DNA of 50,271 nucleotides from Mycobacteriaceae bacterium (GCA_017882745.1 JADGOX010000229.1:1-50271); one strand, 5' to 3'. Positions 14,350-25,483 are shown, counted from the first letter of the stretch. A program made the numbers and translations. Notes: generated by a model from the letters alone, not told the origin.

Positions 14350-14377
14350 TAGACTACCAGTGACGCAACGTGCGTTA
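14350..14377. promoter_or_regulatory. bldD: Shared pyrR/bldD promoter elements and BldD-like dyad
   Basis: The 156-nt gap between pyrR and bldD contains one near-palindromic GTAGACTAC that reads as a -10 element in both directions: TAGACT (14350-14355, towards bldD) and TAGTCT (14356-14351, towards pyrR). No convincing -35 was found for either. Next to it, TGACGC (14361-14366) and GCGTTA (14372-14377) form an inverted repeat with one mismatch. The half-sites TNAC/GTNA match the outer bases of the published BldD box, but the spacer is 9 nt rather than 5. Binding is inferred. Confidence 0.35.
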
Positions 14378-14445
14378 GGTTTCACCCAGCAGTTCGCGGG
14401 GCCTCCTGATGCCGAACGCGATCGGTCTATGGGAAGAAGGGCTCG

Positions 14446-14937
14446 ATGTCTGACTACGCTAAAGCTCTCGGCGCGCGACTTCGCGATGTTCGACAGCGCG
14501 AGGGGTTGTCTCTGCACCGAGTGGAACAGAAGTCCGACGGTCGGTGGAAAGCCGTGGTGGTCGGTTCCTACGAGCGCGGTGACCGGGCCGTCACCGTGCA
14601 CAAGCTGGCCGAACTGGCGCGTTTCTACGGTGTGCCGCTGAGCGAGCTCCTTCCGCCGGACGACCTCGGCGCCATCGAAGGTGTGGTCGCACCCATCGTG
14701 ATCAACCTCGAGCGTCTTCGTGAGATGCCTGAGGAGGAAATCGGCCCGATGATCCGCTACGCCGAGGAGATCGCGCGCCACCGCGGGGAGCACGGAACCT
14801 TGCTTCAGGTCCGCTCCGCGGACGTCGACACAATGTCCGAGCTCTGCGCGATGACCCGCGCCGATCTCGTCAGCCGACTGGTGGCTGCGGGTGTGCTCGC
14901 GGCAGGCGTCGCGAGTACACCCGCAACCGCGAGGTAG
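14446..14937 (+). CDS. bldD: BldD-family XRE-type transcriptional regulator
   Basis: Homologue of BldD, in Streptomyces the c-di-GMP-responsive master repressor of development. It is 163 residues. The N-terminal DNA-binding half is very well conserved: [20 protein letters not shown], then [20 protein letters not shown] and [17 protein letters not shown] (residues 4-70). The C-terminal c-di-GMP domain is more divergent: where BldD has RGD-X8-RQDD, this protein has RGE (113-115), seven residues, then RSAD (123-126). Ligand binding therefore cannot be assumed. It is divergent from pyrR and convergent with nusB, the same nusB-bldD-pyrR order as in Streptomyces. An AGAAGGG purine stretch precedes the ATG. 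Confidence 0.88.
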   Translation: MSDYAKALGARLRDVRQREGLSLHRVEQKSDGRWKAVVVGSYERGDRAVTVHKLAELARFYGVPLSELLPPDDLGAIEGVVAPIVINLERLREMPEEEIGPMIRYAEEIARHRGEHGTLLQVRSADVDTMSELCAMTRADLVSRLVAAGVLAAGVASTPATAR

Positions 14938-14944
14938 AGCCCGG

Positions 14945-14986
14945 GCTTGAGCCCTGGACCGGCCGCGGCCGGTCCAGGGCTCAAGC
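14945..14986. terminator. 42-bp perfect palindrome, bidirectional terminator between bldD and nusB
   Basis: The arms 14945-14965 and 14966-14986 are exact reverse complements (GCTTGAGCCCTGGACCGGCC and onward, centre GCGGCC). It begins 8 nt after the bldD stop and includes the nusB stop codon TGA (14983-14981). In RNA from either strand it folds into a long GC-rich hairpin, with a very tight central loop or partial opening. There is no U-tract, which is common for actinobacterial terminators. Its position between convergent genes supports the terminator role. Confidence 0.75.
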
Positions 14987-15589
14987 GTCGGCGTCGTGTT
15001 GCTGCTGTTGCGCCGGGACCTGTTGCACCGGGACTGCGGCCGCGGCCGCGCGCACCTGGGGCGCGACCAGCACAACCTGACCGAGCACGCCGTTGACGAA
15101 CGCGGGCGAGTCGTCGGTGGACAGCTGCTTCGCAAGCTCCACGGCTTCGTCTACGGCCACCACCGGCGGAACGTCGGTGGCATGAAAGAGTTCCCACACG
15201 GCGACCCGGAGCACCGCCCGGTCCACTGCCGGCAGCCGAGCGAGCGTCCACCCGTGAAGGTGAGCCGCGATGACCTCGTCGAGCCGGTCGAGGTTCTCTG
15301 CAACCCCGTTCACCAAGGTGAGCGTGTACTCGTTGACCGGAGCGACCGAGGGGTCGTCAACCGCCATTCGCGCGCGCTCCGTGGCGATTCCCACCGGGTC
15401 GACATCACGGGCTTCCGCCTCGAACATGAAGTCGACGGCACGTTTGCGCGCCTTGCGCCTGGCGCCGCCCTGCTTGCGGGCACGCTCGGGAGTCAACGAA
15501 ACGGTGCTGGTGTGGTTAGCGACCGTGTGGTCGACCAGCTCGTGCTCGGCAGGCGGCTGCACTGACTCATTTCCAGGTGTGGTGCTCAC
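14981..15589 (-). CDS. nusB: Transcription antitermination factor NusB
   Basis: Helical RNA-binding factor that with NusE (S10) binds boxA in rRNA leaders. It is 202 residues, longer than the roughly 150-residue norm because of a polar N-terminal extension (about 1-40) and a glutamine-rich tail ([12 protein letters not shown]). Core motifs: [69 protein letters not shown] split over the second half. The GTG start at 15589 directly abuts the efp stop, so the two are coupled. Its 3' end lies inside the palindromic terminator. Confidence 0.95.
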   Translation of the reverse strand: MSTTPGNESVQPPAEHELVDHTVANHTSTVSLTPERARKQGGARRKARKRAVDFMFEAEARDVDPVGIATERARMAVDDPSVAPVNEYTLTLVNGVAENLDRLDEVIAAHLHGWTLARLPAVDRAVLRVAVWELFHATDVPPVVAVDEAVELAKQLSTDDSPAFVNGVLGQVVLVAPQVRAAAAAVPVQQVPAQQQQHDADA

Positions 15590-16153
15590 TCAGGAGTTCA
15601 CACGGCCCAGGTAGCGGCTGTCGCGGGTGTCGACCTTGAGCTTGTCCCCGGTGTTGATGAACAACGGGACGGCGATCTCGTAGCCTGTCTCCAAAGTCGC
15701 CGGCTTCGTGCCGCCGGTTGAGCGGTCGCCCTGCAGGCCCGGGTCGGTGTGCTGCACCACGAGCTCGACGGCAACCGGGAGCTCCACGTACAGCGGAATA
15801 CCCTCGTTGAACGCGACCTGCACGGTCATGTTCTCGAGCATGAAGTTTGCCCCGTCGCCGACGGTCGTGCCGTTGATGTAGTGCTGCTCGAAGTCCTCGG
15901 AATCCATGAAGACGTAGTCCTCACCGTCGCGGTACAGGTACGTCATGCTCCGGCGGTCGACCGTCGCGGTCTCCACCTTCACGCCCGCGTTGAACGTCTT
16001 GTCGTTGACCTTGCCCGTCAGCACGTTCTTCAGCGTGGAGCGGACGAAGGCCGGCCCCTTGCCCGGCTTGACGTGCTGGAAGTCGGTGATCGTCCAGAGC
16101 TGGTTGTCGATCTTGAGGACCAGCCCGTTCTTGAAGTCGCTTGTGGATGCCAT
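15590..16153 (-). CDS. efp: Elongation factor P
   Basis: Relieves ribosome stalling at polyproline. It is 187 residues with three beta-barrel domains of normal size. The functional loop of domain I reads PGKGP (30-34) with Lys32 at the tip; this symmetrical loop is known in actinobacteria as a type active without lysine modification, and fittingly no epmA/epmB or earP gene is in the window. ATG at 16153 chosen over an upstream in-frame start at 16207 because [20 protein letters not shown] is the family N-terminus and a GGCGGAG lies in front. Followed immediately by nusB. Confidence 0.97.
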   Translation of the reverse strand: MASTSDFKNGLVLKIDNQLWTITDFQHVKPGKGPAFVRSTLKNVLTGKVNDKTFNAGVKVETATVDRRSMTYLYRDGEDYVFMDSEDFEQHYINGTTVGDGANFMLENMTVQVAFNEGIPLYVELPVAVELVVQHTDPGLQGDRSTGGTKPATLETGYEIAVPLFINTGDKLKVDTRDSRYLGRVNS

Positions 16154-16225
16154 GTGGGCTCCGCCTCTCTTGGTTCTACGGTGCGTTGCGCCCCGGCCGG
16201 GAGCCACACGCGTGCGGGCGTGCGC

Positions 16226-17329
16226 TCAGACGACGAGGAGTTCCTTGGTGGTCAGAGTCAACAGCTCCGGTGTGCTGTCGGTGACCACGAGGGTGTCCTC
16301 GATTCGGACGCCACCGCGCCCTTGCAGGTACACGCCGGGCTCGACGGTCACTGCCGCGCCAGCGGACAGCATACCGGTGCTCAGCGCTCCGATTCCCGGC
16401 GCTTCGTGAATCTCCAATCCGACCCCGTGTCCGAGGCCGTGCAGAAAATGATCGCCGTGGCCCGCATCGACGATCAACTGTCGAGCGGCGGCGTCCACCG
16501 CGGCCGACGCCGTGCCCGCGGTCAACGCTGCCCGCCCGGCTGCTTGCGCGGCCGAAACCAGCTCGTACACCTCGCGTTGCCAGGTCGCCGGCTCGCCGAG
16601 CACCACCGTGCGGGTCATGTCCGAGTGGTAGCCCCCGACGAGTGCACCGAAGTCCATCTTGACGAAGTCACCAGCGGCCAGCACCGCCGTGGTGGGCCGG
16701 TGGTGGGGAATCGCGGAGTTGGCGCCCGCAGCGATAATCGTCTCGAAGGACGGTCCGTCTGCGCCGTGGTCGCGCATCAGCGACTCGAGCTCACGGGCAA
16801 CGTCCATTTCGCTACGCCCTGCCCGCACCCCGCCGCTCGACAGCAGCTGGGCCAGTGCGGCGTCGGCTGCGTCGCAGGCGGCGCGCAACAGCGCCACCTC
16901 GCCGACGTCCTTGATCATTCGCAGCCGTTCGACCAGTCCGGGGGCGCGCAGCAGCTCTGCATCGGCCGCAGCGGCAGCCAACGCTGCATGTCCGTCCACC
17001 GTGACGACGTGACTCTCGAAGCCCAGCGCGCGAGCCGGGGCTTGCACTGCAAGGCCGACGAGGTGCTCGGCGCAGGCACGGGCGATCTCCCTCCGCAGGT
17101 CGGGCACCTGCTCCGCGGACTGTGTGCGGTAGCGGCCGTCGGTGCAGAACACTGTGCGGTCCTCATTGCCCGGCGAGTCCTCGGCGTGCACGAGCAGCGC
17201 GGCGTTGGACCCGGTGAAGCCCGTCAGGTAACGAATGTTGAGCAGCTCGCTCACCACCAGGGCGTCGCAGTGTTCCTCGCGGAGCAGCGCCCGGAGGGCC
17301 TCGCGCCGGGTGCTGTGGGGGCTGGTCAT
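16226..17329 (-). CDS. pepQ: Xaa-Pro dipeptidase / M24 aminopeptidase (PepQ-type)
   Basis: Cytoplasmic metallopeptidase of the M24 (pita-bread) family, expected to cleave Xaa-Pro bonds. 367 residues from the ATG at 17329. A creatinase-like N-terminal domain (DALVVSELLNIRYLTGFTGSNAAL) precedes the catalytic domain. The metal ligands are all visible: two Asp in VKMDFGALVGGYHSDMTRT, His in HGLGHGVGLEIHE, Glu in VEPGVY and Glu in GVRIEDT. It stands upstream of efp-nusB, as in mycobacteria. A TACGGT -10-like element (17342-17337) sits 7 nt before the ATG, suggesting a leaderless mRNA; an alternative GTG lies at 17338. Confidence 0.94.
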   Translation of the reverse strand: MTSPHSTRREALRALLREEHCDALVVSELLNIRYLTGFTGSNAALLVHAEDSPGNEDRTVFCTDGRYRTQSAEQVPDLRREIARACAEHLVGLAVQAPARALGFESHVVTVDGHAALAAAAADAELLRAPGLVERLRMIKDVGEVALLRAACDAADAALAQLLSSGGVRAGRSEMDVARELESLMRDHGADGPSFETIIAAGANSAIPHHRPTTAVLAAGDFVKMDFGALVGGYHSDMTRTVVLGEPATWQREVYELVSAAQAAGRAALTAGTASAAVDAAARQLIVDAGHGDHFLHGLGHGVGLEIHEAPGIGALSTGMLSAGAAVTVEPGVYLQGRGGVRIEDTLVVTDSTPELLTLTTKELLVV

Positions 17330-17436
17330 GCCTTCCACCGTATCGAGCGAGTTCGCCAGGCGGGCGAGAGCCCAGTAGCCCTCGTCGGGGAGCGAGGCCT
17401 TCCCGTCACCCCGGACACGCGGCTGGCCTGAGCGCG

Positions 17437-18516
17437 TCAGATCCAGCCACGACGTTTGAAGACCACGAACAGCACGACGCTGACAGCCGCCATGAGCGAC
17501 AGCGCGAACGGGTAGCCGAACTGCCAGCTCAGCTCAGGCATCGTCGTGAAGTTCATGCCGTACACCGTGCCGACCAGGGTCGGCGCGAACAGGATCGCCG
17601 CCCACGCGGAGATCTTCTTGACTTCCTCGTTCTGCACGTTGCTGATCTCGCTGAGGGTCTTCATCTCCTCGTTCTGCCGCTGGGCCACGAGGGTGGCGTT
17701 GACGGTGAGGATATCGCGCAGCAGCAACCTGAACCCGTCGATACGCTCGTTGACCTGGGTCACGTGGTCTGCCGCGTCACGCAAGTAGCGCTGCAGCTCC
17801 TCATCGACCTTGTACTTTGTGAACCCACCGCTCAGCGCATCCATGATGGCCGTCAACGGCGCGGTCGCGCGTGCGAAGTCGATGACCTCGCGGTTCAGCT
17901 CGTAGGTGCGGCGGGAGACCTTCGGATCGCCAAGGAAGACCTCCGTCTCGATCTCGTCGATGTCATTCTCCAGCCCCGCGACGACCGGGGCGTAGCCGTC
18001 GACGACGGCGTCGAGGATGGCGTAGAGCACGGCCTCGGGGCCCCGGGCCAACAGCTCGGGATTTTCCTCCAGGCGGCGCCGGATCATCGACAGGTCCGGG
18101 GACTCGCTGTGCCGGACGGTGATGACAAAGTCCCGCCCGATGAACAGGTGCAACTCGCCGAACTCGACTTCCTCTGCCGCGTCGAGGTAGCGGGCACCGC
18201 GCAGCACCACGAACAGCGTGTCACCGTACCGCTCGAGCTTCGGCCGTTGGTGAGCCTGGACTGCGTCCTCCACCGCGAGCTCGTGCAGTCCGAACTCCTC
18301 GGCAAGCGATGCGAGTTCGGCCGGGTCAGGCCGGTACAACCCGATCCACGCCATCCCGCCGTCCTGCTCGCGCAGGGAGCGGTATGTCTCGGTGAGTGAC
18401 GTCGGGGAAGCCACCCGCCGTCCTTCGTTGTACACCGCGCTGTCAACGACGCTGAGTCGTCGCCCTTCGGAGGGGTCGTCGATGGATGCTGTCAGAGAAA
18501 GGTCGCTCTCGAGCAT
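17437..18516 (-). CDS. corA: CorA-family magnesium/cobalt transporter
   Basis: Pentameric divalent cation channel in the cytoplasmic membrane. It is 359 residues. A large cytosolic N-terminal domain is followed by a long helix and two C-terminal transmembrane segments. The signature YGMNF (GMN at 320-322) lies between TM1 (ISAWAAILFAPTLVGTV) and TM2 (YPFALSLMAAVSVVLFVVF), and the protein ends with the basic KRRGWI. Divergent from the amidase gene across a 76-nt region with a perfect inverted repeat. No M-box riboswitch fits in the short leader. Confidence 0.95.
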   Translation of the reverse strand: MLESDLSLTASIDDPSEGRRLSVVDSAVYNEGRRVASPTSLTETYRSLREQDGGMAWIGLYRPDPAELASLAEEFGLHELAVEDAVQAHQRPKLERYGDTLFVVLRGARYLDAAEEVEFGELHLFIGRDFVITVRHSESPDLSMIRRRLEENPELLARGPEAVLYAILDAVVDGYAPVVAGLENDIDEIETEVFLGDPKVSRRTYELNREVIDFARATAPLTAIMDALSGGFTKYKVDEELQRYLRDAADHVTQVNERIDGFRLLLRDILTVNATLVAQRQNEEMKTLSEISNVQNEEVKKISAWAAILFAPTLVGTVYGMNFTTMPELSWQFGYPFALSLMAAVSVVLFVVFKRRGWI

Positions 18517-18561
18517 GTCACCTCCTGGATCACAGTCGTGTGCCGCCGCGTCGAGTACGTG

Positions 18562-18587
18562 GTCACGCTACCGGGCTGTAGCGTGAC
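18562..18587. promoter_or_regulatory. Perfect inverted repeat with mirrored -10-like elements between corA and amidase
   Basis: GTCACGCTAC (18562-18571) and GTAGCGTGAC (18578-18587) are exact reverse complements around a 6-nt spacer. Each arm contains TAGCGT in the outward direction: 18579-18584 towards the amidase and 18570-18565 towards corA. The amidase ATG at 18593 is 8 nt after its TAGCGT and has no Shine-Dalgarno, consistent with a leaderless transcript. It could equally be a repressor operator. Confidence 0.5.
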
Positions 18588-18592
18588 GCCGC

Positions 18593-19420
18593 ATGCGGGC
18601 GAGAACAGCGGCCGGGGTGGCGGTGACCGGGTTACTACTCCTGACCGGGTGCAGACCTGCCCCCCTCGGACCACTGCGGACGAGCAGCACGGCACCTGCC
18701 GCGCCGGCGTCCCTGACCACTCCGGTGCCGAGCTCCACGACCCCTCCCCCTCCCACTGGGCGGCCACTGCTCGGCAAGGTCGTCGTGCTCGATCCCGGCC
18801 ACAACGGCGCCAGCGCGGCAAGTCCCGAGATCATCAACGCGCAGGTGCCAAACGGGCGGGGAGGCACCAAGCCCTGCAACACCACGGGGACCTCCACCGA
18901 TGCGGGCTACCCCGAGCACGCCCTGACCTGGGCGCTCGCCCAGCATGTCCAAGTGCTGCTGGCACAACAGGGCGCCACCGTGATACTCACCCGACCCGAC
19001 GACGCGGGAGTTGGTCCGTGCGTGGACCAACGCGCGGCCACCGGCAATACTGCGAACGCCGACGCAGTGGTCAGCATCCACGGGGACGGAGGACCAGTTG
19101 GCGGCCAGGGCTTCCATGTCGCGTACTCGGACCCACCCCTGAACCTCACCCAGTCGGGGCCCTCAGTGCGCCTGGCTGACGTCATGCGCGACGCCCTGGT
19201 CCGTGCGCACTTCACTCCGTCGACCTATGTCGGCGTCAGCGGACTGAACCCCCGTGAGGACCTGGCCGGGCTGAACCTTTCCACCCGGCCCGCCGTCCTG
19301 GTGGAGTGCGCGAACATGCGCAACCCCAGCGATGCAGCGGCCGTTTCCAGCAATACCGGACGCAGCGGCTACGCCCAAGGGATCGCCGACGGCATCGAAG
19401 ACTTCCTCGCCACGGGCTGA
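18593..19420 (+). CDS. N-acetylmuramoyl-L-alanine amidase, lipoprotein (Amidase_3, Ami1/Rv3717-like)
   Basis: Zinc amidase that cuts the peptide from peptidoglycan. It is 275 residues. An N-terminal signal with lipobox LLTGC (Cys20) predicts a lipoprotein anchored outside the membrane. A Pro/Ser/Thr linker (about 21-57) leads to the Amidase_3 domain. Zinc ligands are apparent: His70 in LDPGHNG, Glu109 in AGYPEHALTW and His163 in VSIHGDG; the catalytic Glu238 is in VLVECANMRN. Cys95 and Cys143 could form the disulfide seen in Rv3717. No SD precedes the ATG. Divergent from corA, and followed by a small membrane protein gene. Confidence 0.92.
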   Translation: MRARTAAGVAVTGLLLLTGCRPAPLGPLRTSSTAPAAPASLTTPVPSSTTPPPPTGRPLLGKVVVLDPGHNGASAASPEIINAQVPNGRGGTKPCNTTGTSTDAGYPEHALTWALAQHVQVLLAQQGATVILTRPDDAGVGPCVDQRAATGNTANADAVVSIHGDGGPVGGQGFHVAYSDPPLNLTQSGPSVRLADVMRDALVRAHFTPSTYVGVSGLNPREDLAGLNLSTRPAVLVECANMRNPSDAAAVSSNTGRSGYAQGIADGIEDFLATG

Positions 19421-19471
19421 GTCGCGCGCACGGCAACACGGAGGTCATGGCACACCCGTTACTCTGGGCGG

Positions 19472-19915
19472 GTGCGACAGTGGCTGGTTCGGGCAGGTCT
19501 GATGGTTGTGGTGCACGTCGCTGTGCGAACTGCGCTCGGCTATGCCGCTTTGTCGTGGCCGACGAGCACCCAGATGCAGCGCAACGCCGGCTTGGTGGTC
19601 GTACTCGCCGTTGCGCTGTTGTGGTCCGGCGTCGACGCGCTGCGCGAGAACCCCGACGATGATGACCGGGACGATCTCACCCTGCGCTGGCTCAAGGCCG
19701 CGGTGCTGGCCGGTCCGGTTGCCGGCCTGGTCGGCTGGTCCGTCGAAGGACTGTTCATCGACTCCGTCGGGACCTCACAGCTTGCGGGAGACGTCATCGG
19801 TGGCGGCGCCTTCACCGCGCTGCTGATCTTCGTCCCCGCCATCCTCGGCCTGCTGTTCGGACGGCTGGCCCGGCCCGACCGCAAGGCGAACCGCCGCGCG
19901 GGCAGCCGCGAACCG

Positions 19916-19924
<9 letters not shown>
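19472..19924 (+). CDS. Small four-helix membrane protein (Rv2536 position; annotated elsewhere as B-4DMT family)
   Basis: Function unknown. The 150-residue protein has about four hydrophobic segments: residues 5-28, 40-52 ([14 protein letters not shown]), 75-95 ([20 protein letters not shown]) and 104-128 ([20 protein letters not shown]). An acidic loop [10 protein letters not shown] and a basic tail ([14 protein letters not shown]) put both in likely cytosolic positions. The start is a GTG at 19472, 6 nt after a TACTCT -10-like sequence (19460-19465) and without SD, so a leaderless message is likely. Its last 9 nt overlap the convergent aroQ 3' end. Position next to the aro cluster matches Rv2536 in M. 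tuberculosis. Transport function is a family-name guess. Confidence 0.8.
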
Positions 19925-22042
<2,118 letters not shown>

Positions 22043-22046
<4 letters not shown>

Positions 22047-23236
22047 TGCGGCCGTTCCTGACGACGGGCGAGCTCGTTCAGGTAGCGAGCGACGTTGCTG
22101 GAGGTCTCCGGAACGGAGTCTCCCCCGAACTTCTCCAGGGTTGCCTGGGCCAGCACCAGCGCAACCATGGCCTCGGCGACGACCCCGGCGGCCGGCACCG
22201 CACAGACGTCGGAGCGTTGGTTGATAGCCACCGCTTCCTCGCCGGTTGCCATGTCCACCGTGGCCAGCGCCCGCGGAACGGTGGAGATCGGCTTCATGGC
22301 CGCCCGCACCCGGAGAGGTTCACCGTTCGTCATGCCGCCTTCGATGCCGCCGGCGCGGTTGGTGGACCGCAGCACGCCGTCGGGGCCCGGACGCATCTCG
22401 TCGTGTGCTGCGCTGCCCCGGCGGCGTGCGGTGGCGAACCCGTCGCCGATCTCGACACCCTTGATGGCCTGGATGCCCATCAGCGCCTCGGCCAACCGGG
22501 CGTCCAGCTTCCGGTCGCCGGCAACAAAAGAACCCAGGCCGACGGGCAGTCCGTGGACCACAACCTCAACGATGCCACCCAAGGTGTCGCCTTCGGTCTT
22601 GGCCAGGTCGACCTCCGCGACCATCGCCTGGGAGGCGACCGAGTCGAACACCCGCACGGGGCTCGCATCGATGAGCGCAAGGTCGTCGGGGCCGGGGAGC
22701 GCACCTTCGGGAGCGTTCACCGAGCCCAGGGCTGTCACGTGGGAGAGAACGCGCACCCCGAGGGTCTGCGCGAGCAGGGCCTTCGCCACGGCGCCGAGCG
22801 CCACCCTGGCGGCGGTCTCCCGCGCACTGGCCCTTTCCAGCACCGGGCGAGCGTCGTCAAAGCCGTACTTGAGCATCCCCGCATAGTCGGCGTGACCGGG
22901 GCGCGGTCGGGTCAACGGTGCGTTGCGCGCCTGGGCCGCGAGCAGCTCGGCGTCCACGGGATCTGCCGACATCACCGTTTCCCACTTGGGCCACTCGGTG
23001 TTGTTCACCCGAATCGCGACCGGGCCCCCCATGGTGCGACCGTGGCGCACGCCGCCGAGCACGTCCACCCCGTCGGCCTCGAACTTCATCCGTGCGCCCC
23101 GGCCGTAGCCGAGTCGGCGCCGGGCGAGCTCGCCAGCAATATCTTCGGTGGTGATCTCTACCCCGGCAACCATCCCCTCGAGGACGGCGACAAGGGCGGG
23201 TCCGTGGGACTCTCCGGCAGTGATCCAGCGCAGCAC
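22043..23236 (-). CDS. aroC: Chorismate synthase
   Basis: Converts EPSP to chorismate using reduced FMN. It is 397 residues. Signature motifs are clear: [24 protein letters not shown] at the N-terminus in two halves, [12 protein letters not shown], the [13 protein letters not shown]-like segment [15 protein letters not shown], and the C-terminal [16 protein letters not shown]. The gene lies 25 nt after aroE and overlaps aroK by 4 nt. Confidence 0.97.
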
Positions 23237-23261
23237 GAGGACGATCTTCCCACGCGCGCCC

Positions 23262-24074
23262 TCACTTCAGTGCGGCTGCCATCGCTTCTCGTGGCGCCGG
23301 CAGTCCGGTGAACAGCTCCACCTGCCCGTACGCCTGGTGCAACAGCATGTCGAGGCCGCTGGCCAGCCGACCGCCCGCCGCGAGCACAGCGGTACCCAGC
23401 GGAGTAGGCCACGGGTCGTAGATCACGTCAAGAACGCGGGGCACCGACGCCAGCACATCGGCGAGTGGCGCCGCCGCTCGTGCCGGGACGGTGTTCACCG
23501 CGACGCCGGCATCGCGGCACGCCCTGGCTACCTCCGCCCGCTCGAAGGTCAGCACCCTGGTCCGCAGGCCGGCGCGTTCGGCACAGCGCACGGTTCCCCC
23601 TGCCCGGGCCTCGTCGCGCACGACCAGATCGACCGCCTGAACCCCGGCCGAGGCAAGCGCGACGACAACGGCCCGGGCGGTTCCGCCCGCACCCAGCACC
23701 ACGGCGCGCTCCGTCTGCAGGGAGGCACCACCCTCCACACCAAGGGCGCCGAGCACGCCGTCGACGTCAGTGCAGTCGGCCAGCCACCCGTGCGCACTGT
23801 GCACCAGCGTGTTCGCAGCGCCTACTGCCTCCGCCCGTGCCGTACGGGTGTCCGCAACCTCGAGCGCAGCGACTTTCGCGGGCATGGTGACCGACAGACC
23901 GACCCATTCCTGGCCGAGCGAGCTCACGAGCGCCGGCACACCGTCGGCATCGCACTCCAGTCGCTCGTAGCTCCAGTCGGACAGCCCCAGTGCGGCGTAG
24001 GCAGCCAGGTGCAACTGAGGTGATCGGGAATGCTCGATCGGTGTACCGATGACGGCAGCTTTGCGCGCCCTCAC
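23262..24074 (-). CDS. aroE: Shikimate dehydrogenase
   Basis: NADP-dependent reduction of 3-dehydroshikimate. 270 residues from the GTG at 24074, which overlaps the mltG stop by 4 nt. The open frame continues to 24266, but that is a shadow inside mltG and the family N-terminus is [18 protein letters not shown]. Visible motifs: the substrate serines in HSRSP, the catalytic lysine in [24 protein letters not shown], and the nucleotide loop [10 protein letters not shown]. The variant VTMPAK instead of VTMPFK is a minor oddity. Confidence 0.94.
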   Translation of the reverse strand: MRARKAAVIGTPIEHSRSPQLHLAAYAALGLSDWSYERLECDADGVPALVSSLGQEWVGLSVTMPAKVAALEVADTRTARAEAVGAANTLVHSAHGWLADCTDVDGVLGALGVEGGASLQTERAVVLGAGGTARAVVVALASAGVQAVDLVVRDEARAGGTVRCAERAGLRTRVLTFERAEVARACRDAGVAVNTVPARAAAPLADVLASVPRVLDVIYDPWPTPLGTAVLAAGGRLASGLDMLLHQAYGQVELFTGLPAPREAMAAALK

Positions 24075-25483
24075 GGCGGACCGTGGCCCGCGATGACCGC
24101 AAGGTGCTGCTCGTAGGTATCGGAAAAACAGGTGGCCTCCGCGGTGCCGCAGGTGACGAAATAGCGCCAGTTGCCGACCGCTGGATGCTCCGCCCCTTCG
24201 ATGGCCTCGTCGCTGGGCGAGGCAATCGGTGTGAGCGGCAGCCCCGGGCTGGCATAGGTGTTCCACGGTGTCACTGCGGCACGATCCTGCGGCGTGGTCG
24301 CCATGGCCTGAACATCCAGCGGGTAGTTCACCGTGGAGTCGAACTCAAGCTTCTGCTGGACGGCGAGGCGATTCAGGATCACCCTGGTCACCTTGGCGTA
24401 CTCCCCCGGCTTGACCTCACGCTCGTTCAGCGAGGCCACGATCAGCAGCTGGTACGGCGGCAGGCCCCCGACCTTGGCCTGGGGCAGCCCGGCCAGGTTG
24501 AAGGCGGTGGCGGAGCGAGTGATGAGCCGCTTCAGGATCGTGGTCGCCGGTGACCCGGGTTCGATGTCGTAGCTACCGGGCCGGATCAGCCCTTCCAGGC
24601 GCCTCTCCTTCGCAGCGACCGCCGCGACAACCCCTGCTGTGGCCCAGTCCGGCACGCCGAGCTCAGCAGGATCCGCGGCCGTGGCGGTGGTGCGCAGGTC
24701 CTGCACCGAGGTGCAGTGGCGTTCGCCGTCCAGCTCGACACACGACGCCTTGGAGATCAGCGACAGGATGCCCGGAGTGACGATGCCGCCCGCGCCCTTC
24801 ACGTCGTCGAGCTGGCGCCCGCCTGGGATCACCATGCTTCCGACGCGGGAGGCGGGGTCGACGAGACGTGACACGGCATCCGATGCAGGCAACTCCGTGC
24901 GAAGCCGGTAGTAGCCAGGCTGGACCGACGCCATGCGGGTGTCCTTGCTGGCTGCCCTGGTGAAGGCGGAGACGCTCCCCACGACTCTGTCGTCCACGAG
25001 CGTCCTGCCGATCCCACCGGTCGTGTCGCCGTCGGCAACCTGCACCACAACATCGGCGCGGCCACCCCCGGCGAAGTCCTTCGCGTCCGAACCGGTGAAC
25101 TGTTCGAGGAGCGCCCGGCCACCCGCGAACACCCCGCCGCCGATGGCGAGCAGCACGACCAGGGCGAGCACTACGCCAAGCTGCCGCCGCCGGCCGTCGA
25201 CGGTGTGCGATCGGCGGGAGGGCAAGCGACGGGAAGGCGAGCGATGGCGTGCCCGCGCAGGTGGTGGATCAAGAACGGAGTCCCCGGTGGCGGTACCTGG
25301 CGGGGGGGCCACGAAGCGCGGTGTTGCCCGGGTGTGCCCCCGCGCGCCTCTCGTCCGGTCTTCGACCTCGTGCTCGTGCTCGTGCTCGTCGGTGTGGAGG
25401 GTCCTGTCTTCGTCGGGGGCGTCGTCGAAGAAGGAACTGCTGGGGAGCCGGCCCCGCCTGTCCCCGTCGAAGCTGTTCTTCAC
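24071..25483 (-). CDS. mltG: Endolytic murein transglycosylase MltG
   Basis: Cuts nascent glycan strands at the outer face of the membrane, likely setting strand length. It is 470 residues. A long disordered cytosolic N-terminus (1-100), with a His/Glu run ([11 protein letters not shown]) and basic RS-rich patches, precedes a single transmembrane helix (about 102-122). The YceG/LysM-like region and catalytic domain follow. The catalytic glutamate is predicted at Glu354 in [10 protein letters not shown], aligned to ASIVEKE of E. coli, and [17 protein letters not shown] and [17 protein letters not shown] are family motifs. The extended N-terminus is common in actinobacterial MltG. Overlaps ruvX and aroE by 4 nt each. 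Confidence 0.95.
   Translation of the reverse strand: MKNSFDGDRRGRLPSSSFFDDAPDEDRTLHTDEHEHEHEVEDRTRGARGHTRATPRFVAPPPGTATGDSVLDPPPARARHRSPSRRLPSRRSHTVDGRRRQLGVVLALVVLLAIGGGVFAGGRALLEQFTGSDAKDFAGGGRADVVVQVADGDTTGGIGRTLVDDRVVGSVSAFTRAASKDTRMASVQPGYYRLRTELPASDAVSRLVDPASRVGSMVIPGGRQLDDVKGAGGIVTPGILSLISKASCVELDGERHCTSVQDLRTTATAADPAELGVPDWATAGVVAAVAAKERRLEGLIRPGSYDIEPGSPATTILKRLITRSATAFNLAGLPQAKVGGLPPYQLLIVASLNEREVKPGEYAKVTRVILNRLAVQQKLEFDSTVNYPLDVQAMATTPQDRAAVTPWNTYASPGLPLTPIASPSDEAIEGAEHPAVGNWRYFVTCGTAEATCFSDTYEQHLAVIAGHGPP
25367..25390. repeat. Hexanucleotide tandem repeat in the mltG cytosolic tail
   Basis: CTCGTG occurs three times in a row (25367-25384), followed by CTCGTC. It encodes the His-Glu run of MltG on the minus strand. 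Unit changes would add or remove His-Glu pairs in frame. Confidence 0.75.

Noticed and set aside
14290-15135. N-terminal extension of pyrR
   Set aside because: Would cross the promoter region and bldD/nusB; a strong Shine-Dalgarno supports the ATG at 14289.
18517-18592. Magnesium-sensing leader for corA
   Set aside because: The gap is 76 nt and shared with a divergent promoter; no M-box elements.
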